DNA from: Monoplex corrugatus
Taxonomy: Eukaryota > Mollusca > Gastropoda > Littorinimorpha > Ranellidae
Length of the DNA: 64,000 nucleotides
Assembly (NCBI GenBank): GCA_030674185.1
Contig: CM060311.1
Location: 99,751,513 to 99,815,512, forward strand
Reading direction: 5' to 3'
Part shown: piece after piece, positions 1 through 42,000 of the stretch
Numbering within the stretch: the stretch's first letter is position 1
How the letters are laid out: every line of letters begins with the position of its first letter
Notes under the pieces: generated by a model
What the model saw: only the letters and a program-made list of their open reading frames with translations
Database searches by the model: none
Told to the model about the DNA's origin: nothing
Program-made: the position numbers and the translations under genes

Positions 1-1700
1 TATAAAACCTGTAAATTTACAAAGAGAAAGACAGACAGAGAAAAAGAGATGACACAGAATATTATAAAACCTGTAAATTTACAAAGAGAAAGACAGACAG
101 AGAAAAAGAGATGACACAGAATATTATAAAACCTGTAAATTTACAAAGAGAAAGACAGACAGAGAAAAAGACGACACAGAATATTATAAAACCTGTAAAT
201 TTACAAAGAGAAAGACAGACAGAGAAAAAGAGATGACACAGAATATTATAAAACCTGTAAATTTACAAAGAGAAAGACAGACAGAGAAAAAGAGATGACA
301 CAGAATATTATAAAACCTGTAAATTTATAAAGAGAAAGACAGACAGAGAAAAAGATGACACAGAATATTATAAAACCTGTAAATTTACAAAGAGAAAGAC
401 AGACAGAGAAAAAGACGACACAGAATATTATAAAACCTGTAAATTTACAAAGAGAAAGACAGACAGAGAAAAAGATGACACAGAATATTATAAAACCTGT
501 AAATTTATAAAGAGAAAGACAGACAGAGAAAAAGATGACACAGAATATTATAAAACCTGTAAATTTATAAAGAGAAAGACAGACAGAGAAAAAGAGATGA
601 CACAGAATATTATAAAACCTGTAAATTTATAAAGAGAAAGACAGACAGAGAAAAAGATGACACAGAATATTATAAAACCTGTAAATTTACAAAGAGAAAG
701 ACAGTCAGAGAAAAAGACGACACAGAATATTATAAAACCTGTAAATTTACAAAGAGAAAGACAGACAGAGAAAAAGATGACACAGAATATTATAAAACCT
801 GTAAATTTACAAAGAGAAAGACAGACAGAGAAAAAGACGACACAGAATATTATAAAACCTGTAAATTTACAAAGAGAAAGACAGACAGAGAAAAAGAGAT
901 GACACAGAATATTATAAAACCTGTAAATTTATAAAGAGAAAGACAGACAGAGAAAAAGACGACACAGAATATTATAAAACCTGTAAATTTACAAAGAGAA
1001 AGACAGACAGAGAAAAAGAGATGACACAGAATATTATAAAACCTGTAAATTTACAAAGAGAAAGACAGACAGAGAAAAAGAGATGACACAGAATATTATA
1101 AAACCTGTAAATTTATAAAGAGAAAGACAGACAGAGAAAAAGAGATGACACAGAATATTATAAAACCTGTAAATTTATAAAGAGAAAGACAGACAGAGAA
1201 AAAGACGACACAGAATATTATAAAACCTGTAAATTTACAAAGAGAAAGACAGACAGAGAAAAAGACGACACAGAATATTATAAAACCTGTAAATTTATAA
1301 AGAGAAAGACAGACAGAGAAAAAGACGACACAGAATATTATAAAACCTGTAAATTTATAAAGAGAAAGACAGACAGAGAAAAAGATGACACAGAATATTA
1401 TAAAACCTGTAAATTTATAAAGAGAAAGACAGACAGAGAAAAAGACGACACAGAATATTATAAAACCTGTAAATTTACAAAGAGAAAGACAGACAGAAAA
1501 AGAGATGACACAGAATATTATAAAACCTGTAAATTTATAAAGAGAAAGACAGACAGAGAAAAAGAGATGACACAGAATATTATAAAACCTGTAAATTTAC
1601 AAAGAGAAAGACAGACAGAAAAAGAGATGACACAGAATATTATAAAACCTGTAAATTTACAAAGAGAAAGACAGACAGAAAAAGAGATGACACAGAAAAT
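1..1700. repeat. 60/62-bp minisatellite, about 28 copies, runs off left edge
   Basis: Near-identical units beginning GATGACACAGAATATTATAA and differing mainly by AAAGA/AAAGAGA spacing and ATTTACAAAG/ATTTATAAAG. It lies in the MBTPS2 intron after exon 4. On the gene strand each C-type unit reads a CT-rich tract then TAAATTTACAG/G, like a 3' splice site. Open frames here are by-products of the repeat. Confidence 0.97.
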
Positions 1701-1863
1701 CAAAAAGCCTGTAAGCTTCTGAGACTCTAAAACAAAGCAAAAAACAACAAACAAACAAAATTCACTCCCTCATCATAAGATTCCAACAGGACGCTCAAAG
1801 GACAAGGTGAGAGACGAATGTTTTAACACCACAAGGACACAACCCATCACGCCCAACACTAAC

Positions 1864-30692
<28,829 letters not shown>

Positions 30693-31143
30693 GCTGCCGT
30701 CAGCCTATGCTGTAGTCCACATGCGTGCGAGTTTACGGGTTTCTGACTTGCGCCTTGTTTATAATCAAAGACACCAGAACTAGATCAACTGCACGAGCAC
30801 GAGGTTCGATAGCAAATGAATCATATTCGAGACATTTTTAGCATTTGTTTTGCATTAGATTACGAATGAGAAGCCCAGTTGCATGTGATTCTTCCTTCCA
30901 CGTCAAATCTGTTAACGTGTTAGAATCTTGTTGCCATGACGAAGTTGAAATCTGATGAAATATTTTTCCAGCTCAGACTCCTCCATTTCATGTGGTCCGC
31001 GAGTATTGTCCTGAAAGTAGAACACGAGAGGGAACGCAGTGAAAAGGCTGCAAGCTTATGATTGGGGTATTTCCTTATTTCAGTGACTTCCTGTCGTGTG
31101 GAACGGTGGGATATCCGGCTTGCATCAGACACACACAGACATC
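30693..31143. promoter_or_regulatory. Divergent promoter between MBTPS2 and EIF2S3
   Basis: Only 451 bp separate the two start codons, so both transcripts must start here (or from leader exons I cannot see). It is free of tandem repeats and recognisable transposons, unlike almost everything around it. It has no obvious TATA box. I see an inverted CCAAT box (ATTGG, 31061-31065), an ETS-type ACTTCCTG (31086-31093) close to the eIF2-gamma start, and a CCACGTCA (30898-30905). Head-to-head sharing is inferred from geometry. Confidence 0.75.
30898..30905 (-). promoter_or_regulatory. UPRE-like ATF6/XBP1 site (TGACGTGG on minus strand)
   Basis: CCACGTCA on the plus strand is the exact complement of TGACGTGG, the known core of the unfolded protein response element. 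It is near the middle of the divergent promoter, about 205 bp from the MBTPS2 ATG and 240 bp from the EIF2S3 ATG. A chance match of this core on either strand is expected in only a few percent of intervals this size. No full ERSE (CCAAT-N9-CCACG) is present. Confidence 0.45.
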
Positions 31144-31215
31144 ATGGCTGGAGATGAAGAAAAGCCCGAAACTAACAGGCAACCTCATTTGTCTAAACAG
31201 GATCTCAATACATTG
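31144..31215 (+). CDS. EIF2S3: EIF2S3 coding exon 1
   Basis: ATG at 31144 in context ATCATGG; 24 codons [20 protein letters not shown] + LNTL, then donor [15 protein letters not shown] matches vertebrate QPHLSRQDL. Phase 0 end. Confidence 0.95.
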
Positions 31216-32309
31216 GTAAGAAACGTAATAAAGTAGCAGTTGTATGTATGGTTCATATTTTCTTATAAATGGGTTTGGTTTTCAAGTTTAGTGGTTGTGG
31301 CTGATGTCAAGCAGATGCCATTTTTTTTTAGTACGCATGACGATGACCTAGGCGTATGGCGTGCGAGTATGGTAATTTTGACTTGACAAAGTGCAGGTCG
31401 CTCTTGTTACTTCAGGTCTTGCATAAGAATAAGATAATACTGCACGTTAAGTCTGTCATGCTTCTGCAGAGTCTGATCATGAGTACACTTCCAGATTTTA
31501 CTACTCCTCCCCGGCACCTGGGAATGCCGGGGGGCTCTCAATATTTTATACTTTGGCCCCTAGCCTATACTTTATAGGGTCGGGATGTGACCAAAAAACT
31601 TTTTTTTTTTTTTTACATAATATAGGCCCTAATTGACATCAGCAGCAAGAGCAACAACAAAAAATACAATGAATACAAGTCTTAATTTAACCCTTTCGCC
31701 GCTGTTATGCTTTGCTAAGGCACATGCCAAGAATTTTTTTTAGAAACAGACAAAAATCACGCTTATTATTTTCAACTGCTTATAATTCAGAAGGTATTGA
31801 AGATAGATACATAAAAGTATATATCAAAAGAAAGGAAATTGAATGAAGATTGTGTTTTTAACAATTTCAAAATAAAATAATGTACTAGTGTCGCATGTAC
31901 TCTTTGAAATGCAATAAAAATTTTTTTTAAAGTCAACGATGATATAATCAAGTGATGCAAGGGCTCACAGCAGTTTATAGCACACTTTGATTTGAAGATA
32001 TAGACTGTACAAAGGTCAGAAAGCAGTGTCCAGCCACAATATAAGCACAGCCTAGCCACATAAAATGAAAGGGTTTTATCTCCCAGTGTCTATCGTCAGT
32101 AAAAACGCTTTTGAGTTTGGTAGTCCCTGAAGCAGTCTTCCAAACGCAGTCCTCTCCTTCCCCTTCTTGCTCCCCTTCCCCTTCTAGCAGGTCCAGCAAC
32201 AGCAGGTCCAGGCCGAACATCATCACCATGCTGCATTAGCATACCTGTAGCACAGTGAAAGCAAGGATTCAAATTTTCACAGAAATATTTTATGAAATAA
32301 AAAAAGTCA

Positions 32310-32377
<68 letters not shown>

Positions 32378-32543
32378 ACATTGGTAGCATGCTGTGCCCC
32401 CATGCCATGCCCCCTTTTATTTTCCTCAAGCAAACACCCCAAAGAAACCCAGTGAGTAGCCTACTGCTTCTACCAAAGTGACTTCATTACCACATTGTTT
32501 CTGTCACTAGTGTCAGTATTATCACTGAATGCTTTCAATTTCC

Positions 32544-32636
<93 letters not shown>

Positions 32637-35600
32637 CTCTGCTCCCACCCTACTCCTCACATAAACACACACAGGCCAAGGAGACAGTACTCACACAAAC
32701 ACATAGGCCTGGGAGATAGTGCAGGGCAGATGTCGACCAGAAAAACAAATCATCAACAAGACACAGACAGCGTGACTGACAGCGAGCGAGCAACGAGTGA
32801 CACGCCCCAACCACTTCAAAGTAGGTCGAACACACTGTCCACTCAGTCACTGGCTTGCTTGCTGACCAATCCCAAAGGGCTCAGCCATATAATACGCACA
32901 TTTAGCTGTTCTATTTATAAATATACTGAGAAGAAAAGCACTACAATCATGTTATAAAATGAATAAAGCTCTGAAATACACCTACCTGCATCTGGAACAA
33001 AATTAGATCTCCATATGCCTACTGTGATTCAGACGATCAGTCACCAAAAGCTTCTTCCACATCAAAATCTGGGTCATTGGCACCAACTTCACGAAGTTCG
33101 ATGCCAGCTGGCGTGAAGTCTTCATCTCCACTGTCTTGTCCTCAAAAAATCTCTTCAATAACTTCTGCAACTGTGTAGGCTTGTTGTGGGGCAGCCATAG
33201 CTTTGAAAACTGAAAGCTCAACTTCGTAGCATCTTGCCAATCGATCGTGATCAATCAGGAAAATGACCTAAATAACTTGAACAAACGGCACTCAAAGAAT
33301 GAAGAATTGTCAAGGGACCTGATCAAATCTTAAATAGAAGAGTTTTCAGCAGTGCTGGACGAAAGAGAGAAAGAGTTGAATCGTGACGAACAGTGATCAA
33401 CAGAGCATTGCAGACGACGGTTTCTAGGATGAACGCCGTTTGTCAACAGCGCAGTAAAGAGGTTAAGAAGATATATTGTGACGTAAGTTACGATTTTTTT
33501 AAAATAAAATTTTTACAATAGGTTCATTTAGGCCTATAAGGCTATATTATGAGAAAAACGGTGACTGCTTTTTTCTGTTTTGGAGATGTAATGTAGGGAT
33601 GTGACAATCTCCTCGTTTCCCATTTGCGCTGTATGACTAAAAAGATGGTGCGCGGTTGTATGTTGTCTGCAGTAGGTTACCATTTGGAGACTTGTCTACA
33701 GTAGGTTACCATTTGGAGGCTTGTTTATGTGTCATTGCTAGTGAAGTAATAAAACCCACAGTTTGTCATGACGTCGCGAGATTGTTGCTCTACATCTTCC
33801 TATCCGTTTAATTTTAACATTTGCACTGAGAGTGAAGGATTGATCATCAGTGCTTTGCCCTCAAGAAAACTGATAAAATAATCATTAAAAATGAGAAGCT
33901 CGGCCCTTGGAAACATACACATTATATGCGTTGGACAGTCAATAGTCATTTATTAGTCTGCAGATTTTATGCACAGATTTACGTTCGCGCTTATTTTGTA
34001 GGGTGCGCAGGGAGTGGACTGTTCTCACGATCGATGTCGGAAAGCAGGGAGAAGGCAAGCTGGGTGTTGTGATATGTCGGCCGAAGAAAATCTCATGATC
34101 AGGATTAATAGAAAAATGTCTGCTTAAAGTTAAACAGACATGATTTTATGATATGTTGTTTAATTTGGTTAAACTTGGGTTACGCTTGAACATGCTTTTG
34201 TGGAGTATTTGTGCGTTTTAATTGGCATACTGTCATCTGCTCGGAAGTGTCTGCCGATCACGTGGTATCTTTCCCGCATTTTGATTGGTCTGCTGCATTG
34301 TTTACATGCTATGTAAAGCTTAGGCCAATGCAGCTAGTTTCTAATAGTTGTTTAACATTAATTGTCTTTCTTTCCTTGGTTTTATCATTCAAAGCAAACT
34401 TCTTTTTGTTATTTTCATTGCCCTAATTCATTGTCTTTTTTCCTTAACTTTGTCTTTTGTTTTTATCATTTACTGATTCAGTGATGAGTTTGTGTCACTC
34501 TTTGTTAAGACTTGTTTTATGTTTTATTTAGTAGTCTGAATGTTTGTAGCCTGAATGTTTTATTGTTTTATTTAGTAGACTAAATGTTTGTAGCCTGAAT
34601 GTATTCTCAGTATTTCCAACACACACAGATACACTGACACACATGACTGGAAGGTTCTAAGTTGGGATCTCCATCAATCCTTTCAAAATCGTTGCGAGAG
34701 TTTTTGGCCCCAACCAGCTTCAACCCAAGTTGCTGTGTGCCTGTTCGGAAGACTGGGACCTCACAGTCAAGCCTTGTCTTTGAGGGTGTTACTCAAATTT
34801 CCTGATCAACATTGCAAGTGTCTGTATCTCTTGGGCCTGGTTGACGCCAGGATATATTATGGAAGTAAGCATAGAGTACACCCTGTCAAACTGCCTTAAT
34901 CCTAGATGAAACTTCGTACTGTGATTATCATCCTTGTCATTATCATCATCATAGCAACTATTACTATAGTATTAGCATTGTAAAACTTGGCCTAGCTTCT
35001 GTGGCCATGAAGGTGGGTTAGAAAATGGGACCGAAAAAAAAAATGAACACAGATGAAACAGCCAAAGTATGATGATAGCAACAAACAGACAAAACAGAAC
35101 TACATCATGTACATGATTGATACTACATGATAGCCATTTGTTTGGATATCACACTTCCTTAACTGCAAAGATCTGAATCTGTTTGGTTTGAAAAGTGTGT
35201 AGACCATACTGTCTCCTTATCAACATGTAAGTAGACCAAGTGCCTAAACCCCTAAATACAGAATATTAAATATTATTATTATTTTCATTATTATTGGGCA
35301 TTAGATTTAAATTGTTTTTCCAAAGTATATTTTTCTGACTTAATTAGACGCTCTGTGTCAGTCACGCCTTTTCTGTCTTCAAAAACTTAGGTCTCTGCGT
35401 ATGAATGAGTCCATTCTTGGTAATTTCTATCGTTGTTTTATTGAATCTGTCTTAACTTTTGGATTTTTGTGCTGGTTTGCTGGTCTGAGTGTGAAGAATA
35501 AGAGAGTGTTGGACAGGGTGGTGAAGGTGAGTGGCAAAGTAGTGGGAGTACAACAGAGGAGCATTAATGAACTATATGAGTGTCGTATTGTGAGCAAGGC

Positions 35601-38600
35601 GAGAATGATCTTAGGTGAATCCACTCACGTGCTAGCTAAGCATTATGAGCTCTTGCCATCATCAAAAAGGTACAGAACTCTGAAATGTTCCACCAACAGA
35701 GCAAGAATGTCTTTTGTAAATAGGTCAGTTGAGTATCTGAACAAGATTGGAGTGTGTGTGACTAAAGGAGTGTGAGAGAGCGGGAGTTATGTAATTGTTT
35801 GTCTATTGCAGAATTTTACGCTGAACATGTACTGAATTTCTCTAAAGAGACATTAAAGTGATCTTGAATCTTGAATCTTGAATCTTGAACACATGATCAA
35901 ACTTTTAGAGTAACTCGGAAAATTCAAGATGCTTGGCCAGTTAACACCATTTCTCAATGATATGCACAGCCTGCAACTTTGTGTCTCCTGGGTGTTTTCA
36001 TGTTTTCGTAAGACAGCTACTGACATGACTTATAGTTATACTATAGTGTTTTCAGTATGCATATTTGATAATCTGCATGGAGAAGACTTGAAGGGGATTT
36101 AGGTGCTTGGCAGATCTGCACTCTTTAGTGACCAAACAGATTGGCAAAATCTCCATTATTTATCCAAGGCATAGATAGGTAGACACATCAAACTCAGATC
36201 TTCAGATTGGAAGTCCAGTGTTTACTGACTTGATTACTGCCCTCAGGTACATATGAAAAATCTTGTGAGCCATGTCAAAAAGAGGAAGGGAATGTTTGGT
36301 GGTGTACATCTATTGCAACCTAAAATTGCTCAGTATCCTCACCCTCAAAAGACGGGAGTAGCCTACATATTGTGAATCAGCATTAAAGAAGACATTGCTC
36401 AGAACATCAAATAACAACAAAAAGTACAGTGGAGGCCACCTCTAACGACTCCGTCTACAAAGAATTTCCAGCAGTGGTGTGCTCTTGTTTCCCCTGCCAT
36501 CTGCCTTCTCCTTCCCTATTGTAAAATGCTGTCTGTAACAAACAAAATATCCTATCATGCATAAGGAAATAATCATCATACCCACAAAATATACTGTTTA
36601 TAATGAACAGAATGTAGTATTATGAGTATATAATTCTTCTGTGTGAACAAGTTGTTCATCAGATGCCAGGCTTTGTATGTCCTTCGATAAGTAAGCATTC
36701 CAGATTGGTTGGCTAGTCTGTGTCACTCGTCACATTGCCATGCTGGTGACATAATACCAGGAGGGATGTGTGTTTGTGTATGTGCATGCATTTGTCATTT
36801 TGTGTTTCTTTTTGGATTTGTCAGGAACTGAGTCATAAAACTGATTTGTCATCATGATATGACATACATTGATACAAAGTAGGGAATGTTGTAAGCACAT
36901 CAGAGCTCCACTAGTAGGGCAACAAACATCAAGGATGAAAGCTTTTGTGCCTTCTTCACCATTTTCACCCATATTTTTTCGCATCTTGGGGGAAGAATTA
37001 TTTCCTCCAAAATAGAGAAGATTGGGAAAAAATGGGGAGAGAAAACTCTGAAATGATGGCAAAACGACATAATTCTCATTGTACTATTACATGTATATCT
37101 CAACATGGTGCCACCCCCAACACAACAAAAGAAAGAATATGAACAACGGAAGACTGAGTGGCTGCGATAGGTGTGTGACCTCAGGGTTGATGGCATGGTA
37201 AGAAAATAAGACAAAGAAAAGGAATTGGAAACGTTTGTAAGCCTTGTCAGAAACAGATCTACTTTGATAGGCGTGGCTTCATGGCATTTTCATGAATTCG
37301 AGATCACATCAAGTGTACCAGTCAGCATCCCCTCTCTCACGTACCCTTTCTCCTTTTCCATCCTCTCTCTGTCCCCCTCCCCCCTTCTTTCTCTACCCCC
37401 CTCTCCTTCTGTCTCTCTTTCTCTCTCCACCTCGCTCTCTCTCTCTCTGTCTTGCGCATACACATTCAGCGACACAAATGCAATTTGAAGTGATAATGCG
37501 CATTTCTACTGCATGAAATTCCTACTTGATGCACTGGAGTTCCAGCCAGTACATCACAAGAAGTATCAGATTTTATCCTAACGCTCTGATCTTCCACTGT
37601 ATGTTGCATAACTTTGAGCTGTGCGTTATGCATGTGTGCTTTTGTCTGGTCGTCCATGAATCCATTTTGATCCTTGAACACTTCAGACCATGTTGTTCTG
37701 TCATGTTTCAGGATATTAATACCCTGAATCCACTGACACCAGAAGTGATCAGTAGACAGGCAACTATCAATATTGGTAAGTAATTACACTTAACGAACAA
37801 CATTGTTTATGTTAGAGTTAAGTAATCCACTTGAAGGATAGATTTGTGTATAATGTGATAAGGTTATTATTTGTTTTGATATATGAAGATTTATGTGCAT
37901 GCATGTGCAGGATAGTATCTGTGAGGTATTTATTCTTTTTATTATGTTTTGAACTTGGAATTAGTTTAGATAATATAGGGAGAAGAGTGGCAGAATGGTT
38001 CAGATGTTCGCCTGCCAATAACTAAACTCGAGGTTCCTAGGGTTCACGCCCCGTACAGGCCTCAACCTTTCTCCTCAGTTTGACGGGAAAATCGAACTGA
38101 ATGTCTAGTCCTTCGGAAGGGGAGGAAAAACGAATGGAACCCTTGTGCCTTCTGGCTGCGAACGTAGATGATCCCACGGCACTTGCATTGCCCTGCTGCC
38201 TTGGTATAAAACATTGAAGAGATAGGTTGATTTCCCAGGTCCCACCCCTTGAAAACCAATTAGCCTTCTTGCCTTTCTGAAGTGCTGGTAAAAAATGTGA
38301 ATATTAGCATGAATTTGAAGCGAGGGAGAGGGGATGGATGCCGCCCTAATGGTGGTGGCCCCGGGAAAAGTTGAGGTCTCTAGTCACCTCACTCCCCTAC
38401 GACCTCAGGTTATGGAACTATGTAGGTAGGACCTCAGGACCTGGCCAGTTTGTGGGTTTTATGTGCAGGCTTAAGGCGTGTGCCGTGATCATTCTGGATT
38501 TTCTCCATTATATTGCACATGTGACGATAGTGCATATGGAATTCATTCCGAGCACAGAGACGTCATCTTGAGAAATTGAACTGAAATCAAAACTGAAACT

Positions 38601-38866
38601 GAAACTAGATAATGTAGTGTGATAGCATTTCATCAGGAAGAAATTGTGACAAAAACTATTAGTCTTTTGGATGAGATGATGTTGTAGTGTGATAGCATTT
38701 CATCAGGAAGAAGTGTGACAAAAACTATTAGTCTGTTTTGTATAATTCACTATCTTAAAGAGATCCCATGTGTAGTTTGCACTTACTGCATATAAAAGGT
38801 CCCAAAAGAACAAAAAAAGTTGGCACGACAAACACACACACACACAACACACACACCACACAACAC

Positions 38867-38899
<33 letters not shown>

Positions 38900-38968
38900 C
38901 ACAACACACAACACAACACAACACAACACAACACAACACAACACAACACACACAACACACACACACAC

Positions 38969-39059
<91 letters not shown>

Positions 39060-42000
39060 TGCAGACAAATGGAGATTGAGATTATTTGTTTATTTTGGCC
39101 ATAACTTTTTATATGGGAATGTGAAATACTAAGACAAGTTTCAACCATTTGTTTTCAAAGTCTTGTTGTTTTGTGGAAGATGAGTGTGGGCTTTGATTTG
39201 ATTTGGGCGTACATACCGAGATTTTGTGCCTTATAAATCTTCTTCTTATTATTAAATTCCTCGAGAAATTCAGGCAAGAAAACTACAAATAACTTACAGA
39301 TAAGTGACAAACGGAGATCTTGTCTGTGAAAATTTTCACCTTTTAAAAGATTTGTACGTAGAATAATGCAAGGTTTCTAACAACTTATTCGTGTCATGTC
39401 TTAAACTCGACTCTAATAAAGCTACAGACTGGTATTGATTGCTGCTTGAGGATGATATGAATTGTATTTGTTCCTTTTTGTTTTGTTTTGTTATGATTGT
39501 GTGTTTGATGTATCTTTGTTTTCATATCTAATTCTGTTTTGTTATCAGGGCATTGTTCATTTCTAATAACATGGTAAAACAGAAAGTTCATGTCTTTCAG
39601 GTACAATTGGCCATGTGGCCCATGGAAAGTCTACAGTAGTGAAGGCTATCTCAGGTGTACAGGTCAGTGGTTCACTTGTAAAAAAAAAAATTGTAATTTG
39701 TTTTTCCTTTATTAACAGACAGAGTTGTATGTTTATAATATGAATCTGTATCTGGGAATACAATTTTACGAGTATTTATGTTTCAGAGGGTTTTTTCATT
39801 TCTTTTAAACATAATGTTGTAATGTTCTGGATCATAGAGAGTAGGAAAATCCTTGTTAGAAAGTTTTCACATTGTTGTATAATTTCTTGGTATTGCCTAT
39901 CTTCAGTTTTTTTTTAAAAACTGTCTTAATGTACTCTCACTAATTGCATAAATTACAAGCCTTTTTCTTGTAAATCTTATACTATGTGAAATTGATGGTG
40001 TTCATCAATTTTTTTTTTCAGTTTGTGTCAGCACACATTTGTGATTTGTTATGGATGTTATTGATGCAAATGGTTGTTTGCTGTGCTTTAGGTAATGCTG
40101 AACTTGTGTCTGTTGCAGACTGTCAGATTTAAGAATGAATTGGAGAGAAACATCACCATCAAACTTGGCTATGCCAATGCAAAGGTGTGTTTTTACCTTC
40201 ATGGATGAAGTTCATAAATGGAGAGGAAAAGACATCTTTATTGGTACCTACATGCATTGATATGTGTGTGTGTGTGTGTGCGTGCATGCGTTTGTGTGAA
40301 AAAGAATAAAAGAATAAAAGAGAGATTGAAATGCGTGCATGTGTAAAATAAAAGATTGTCCACAAATACTTTTATGCTGTGTGCGTATTTTATGGCCTTT
40401 TCTAACTGGGGTTTCCATGTCTATAGACAGACCATATCCGTGTCAAGGAAACGTACTCGAGTCAAGTTGGGTATTAGTATTACTGAATCATAACTGTTTA
40501 AGCTTGAACATATTCTAAAGATTGTTATCAATGCATAATTACTAGAGTCAGAAAAGAAATGTGGATACAAGACTAAAGGTTCTATCTGAAGATTTTCTTT
40601 AGAACACAAAGGTAGATCAGTACCTGTTAAGATAGTGCCAATGACGCAGTTGTTGAGCTTCCATACTGAGAAAGAAAGATTGCTTTTTGCACTTGAGATC
40701 ATGTTGTCACTGATGTTTATGTGAGCTGTGGTGCATTACAATGTATATGACGCGCCCACGCCTGTTAGGTTGCATCCAAGAAGCTTGCTTGCGAAGACAG
40801 TTGGGGGAAAGTCAAAGTCCAGATGGCAACAGTATATGTCATCGGTTAGTTTTGTTTTCTGTTGGAACTGGTCAACTATCAGTTAAATATTGAGGTTTGT
40901 TTTTATTGTTCCTGTTGGGGATACGATTCACAATTATAATACTCGACTGGCTTTAAGTTTTTTGTTTTCTTGGGTTGGGGAATACTGAGTTGTCCATCAG
41001 TTAATATGTTCACGGTTTTAGTTTTTTGTTTTCTTGTTGGGGATACTGTTTCATCAGTTAAATATTTGACTGGTTTTAGTTTTTTGTTTTCTTGTTGGGG
41101 ATACTGGTCATCATCAGTGAAATATTTGACTGGTTTTAGTTTTTTGTTTTCTTGTTAGGATACTGATTGTCATCAGTTGGTTTTAGTTTTTGTTTTCTTT
41201 TTTAAGGATAAAGGTCATCAGTTAAGCAATCAGTTGATTTTAGTTTTTTGTTTTTCAAGGATGAATTTCATCAGTTCAGCATTAAAGTGGTTGTAGTTAT
41301 TTTTTTTGTTTTCGCTTGTAGGTGGTGGTCATCATCAGTTAAGCTTTCAGTGATTATAATATTTTGGTTTTTTTCTTAAATAATGTGGCTGTTATTACTT
41401 AAGCTTTCAACTGGTTTTGAATTTTGGTTTTCTTATTAAAAATGCTGGTGGTCATCAGTTCATGCGTTCAACTGGTTTTTACCCTTTTTTTTTTTTAAGA
41501 ATTCTTTTTAATGGTCATCAATAGTTCATCTTTTTGACTGATTTTTAGTTTTTCTTGTCTTATGATGCTGCCCATATTCTCTTTCACTAAACCATAATTT
41601 TTGTGAGTTCATTTGAGTAATGGAATCGTTATTTTTGTGTGTATCTTTTGGCCTATTGTTTTTTTCCCATGAATTGTGTAATGAATGTATGACTGATTTT
41701 CACTGACTTTTTCGTTTTTCAATTTATTGTGTCTGTCTCAGTTTGGTAAATAATTCATGACTGGTTGTATTTTGTGCCTTCAGACATGTGTCATTTGTGG
41801 ACTGCCCTGGTCACGACATTCTTATGGCCACCATGTTGAACGGTGCTGCTGTTATGGATGCCGCCTTGCTGTTGATTGGTTAGTGGTGTTATTCCTACTG
41901 TTCTGCTTGTTTGTTTTATCCCATTTGTTGTGTCATTAGTCATAAAAAGCATGGTATACATCTGTATCTCATTTTTGTGTCATTAGTCATAAAAAGCATG

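Noticed and set aside
1..1700. CRISPR-like regular repeats
   Set aside because: Units are contiguous with no unique spacers, the host is an animal genome, and no cas genes exist. The same applies to the other arrays.
30898..31070. Full ERSE (CCAAT-N9-CCACG) in the shared promoter
   Set aside because: The inverted CCAAT at 31061 does not have CCACG/CGTGG at the required nine-base spacing.
40741..40860. Possible missing EIF2S3 exon (open stretch [20 protein letters not shown] after a TGTTAG acceptor)
   Set aside because: It lacks the paired cysteines and does not resemble the expected zinc-ribbon segment in any frame, and its phases were not shown to fit.
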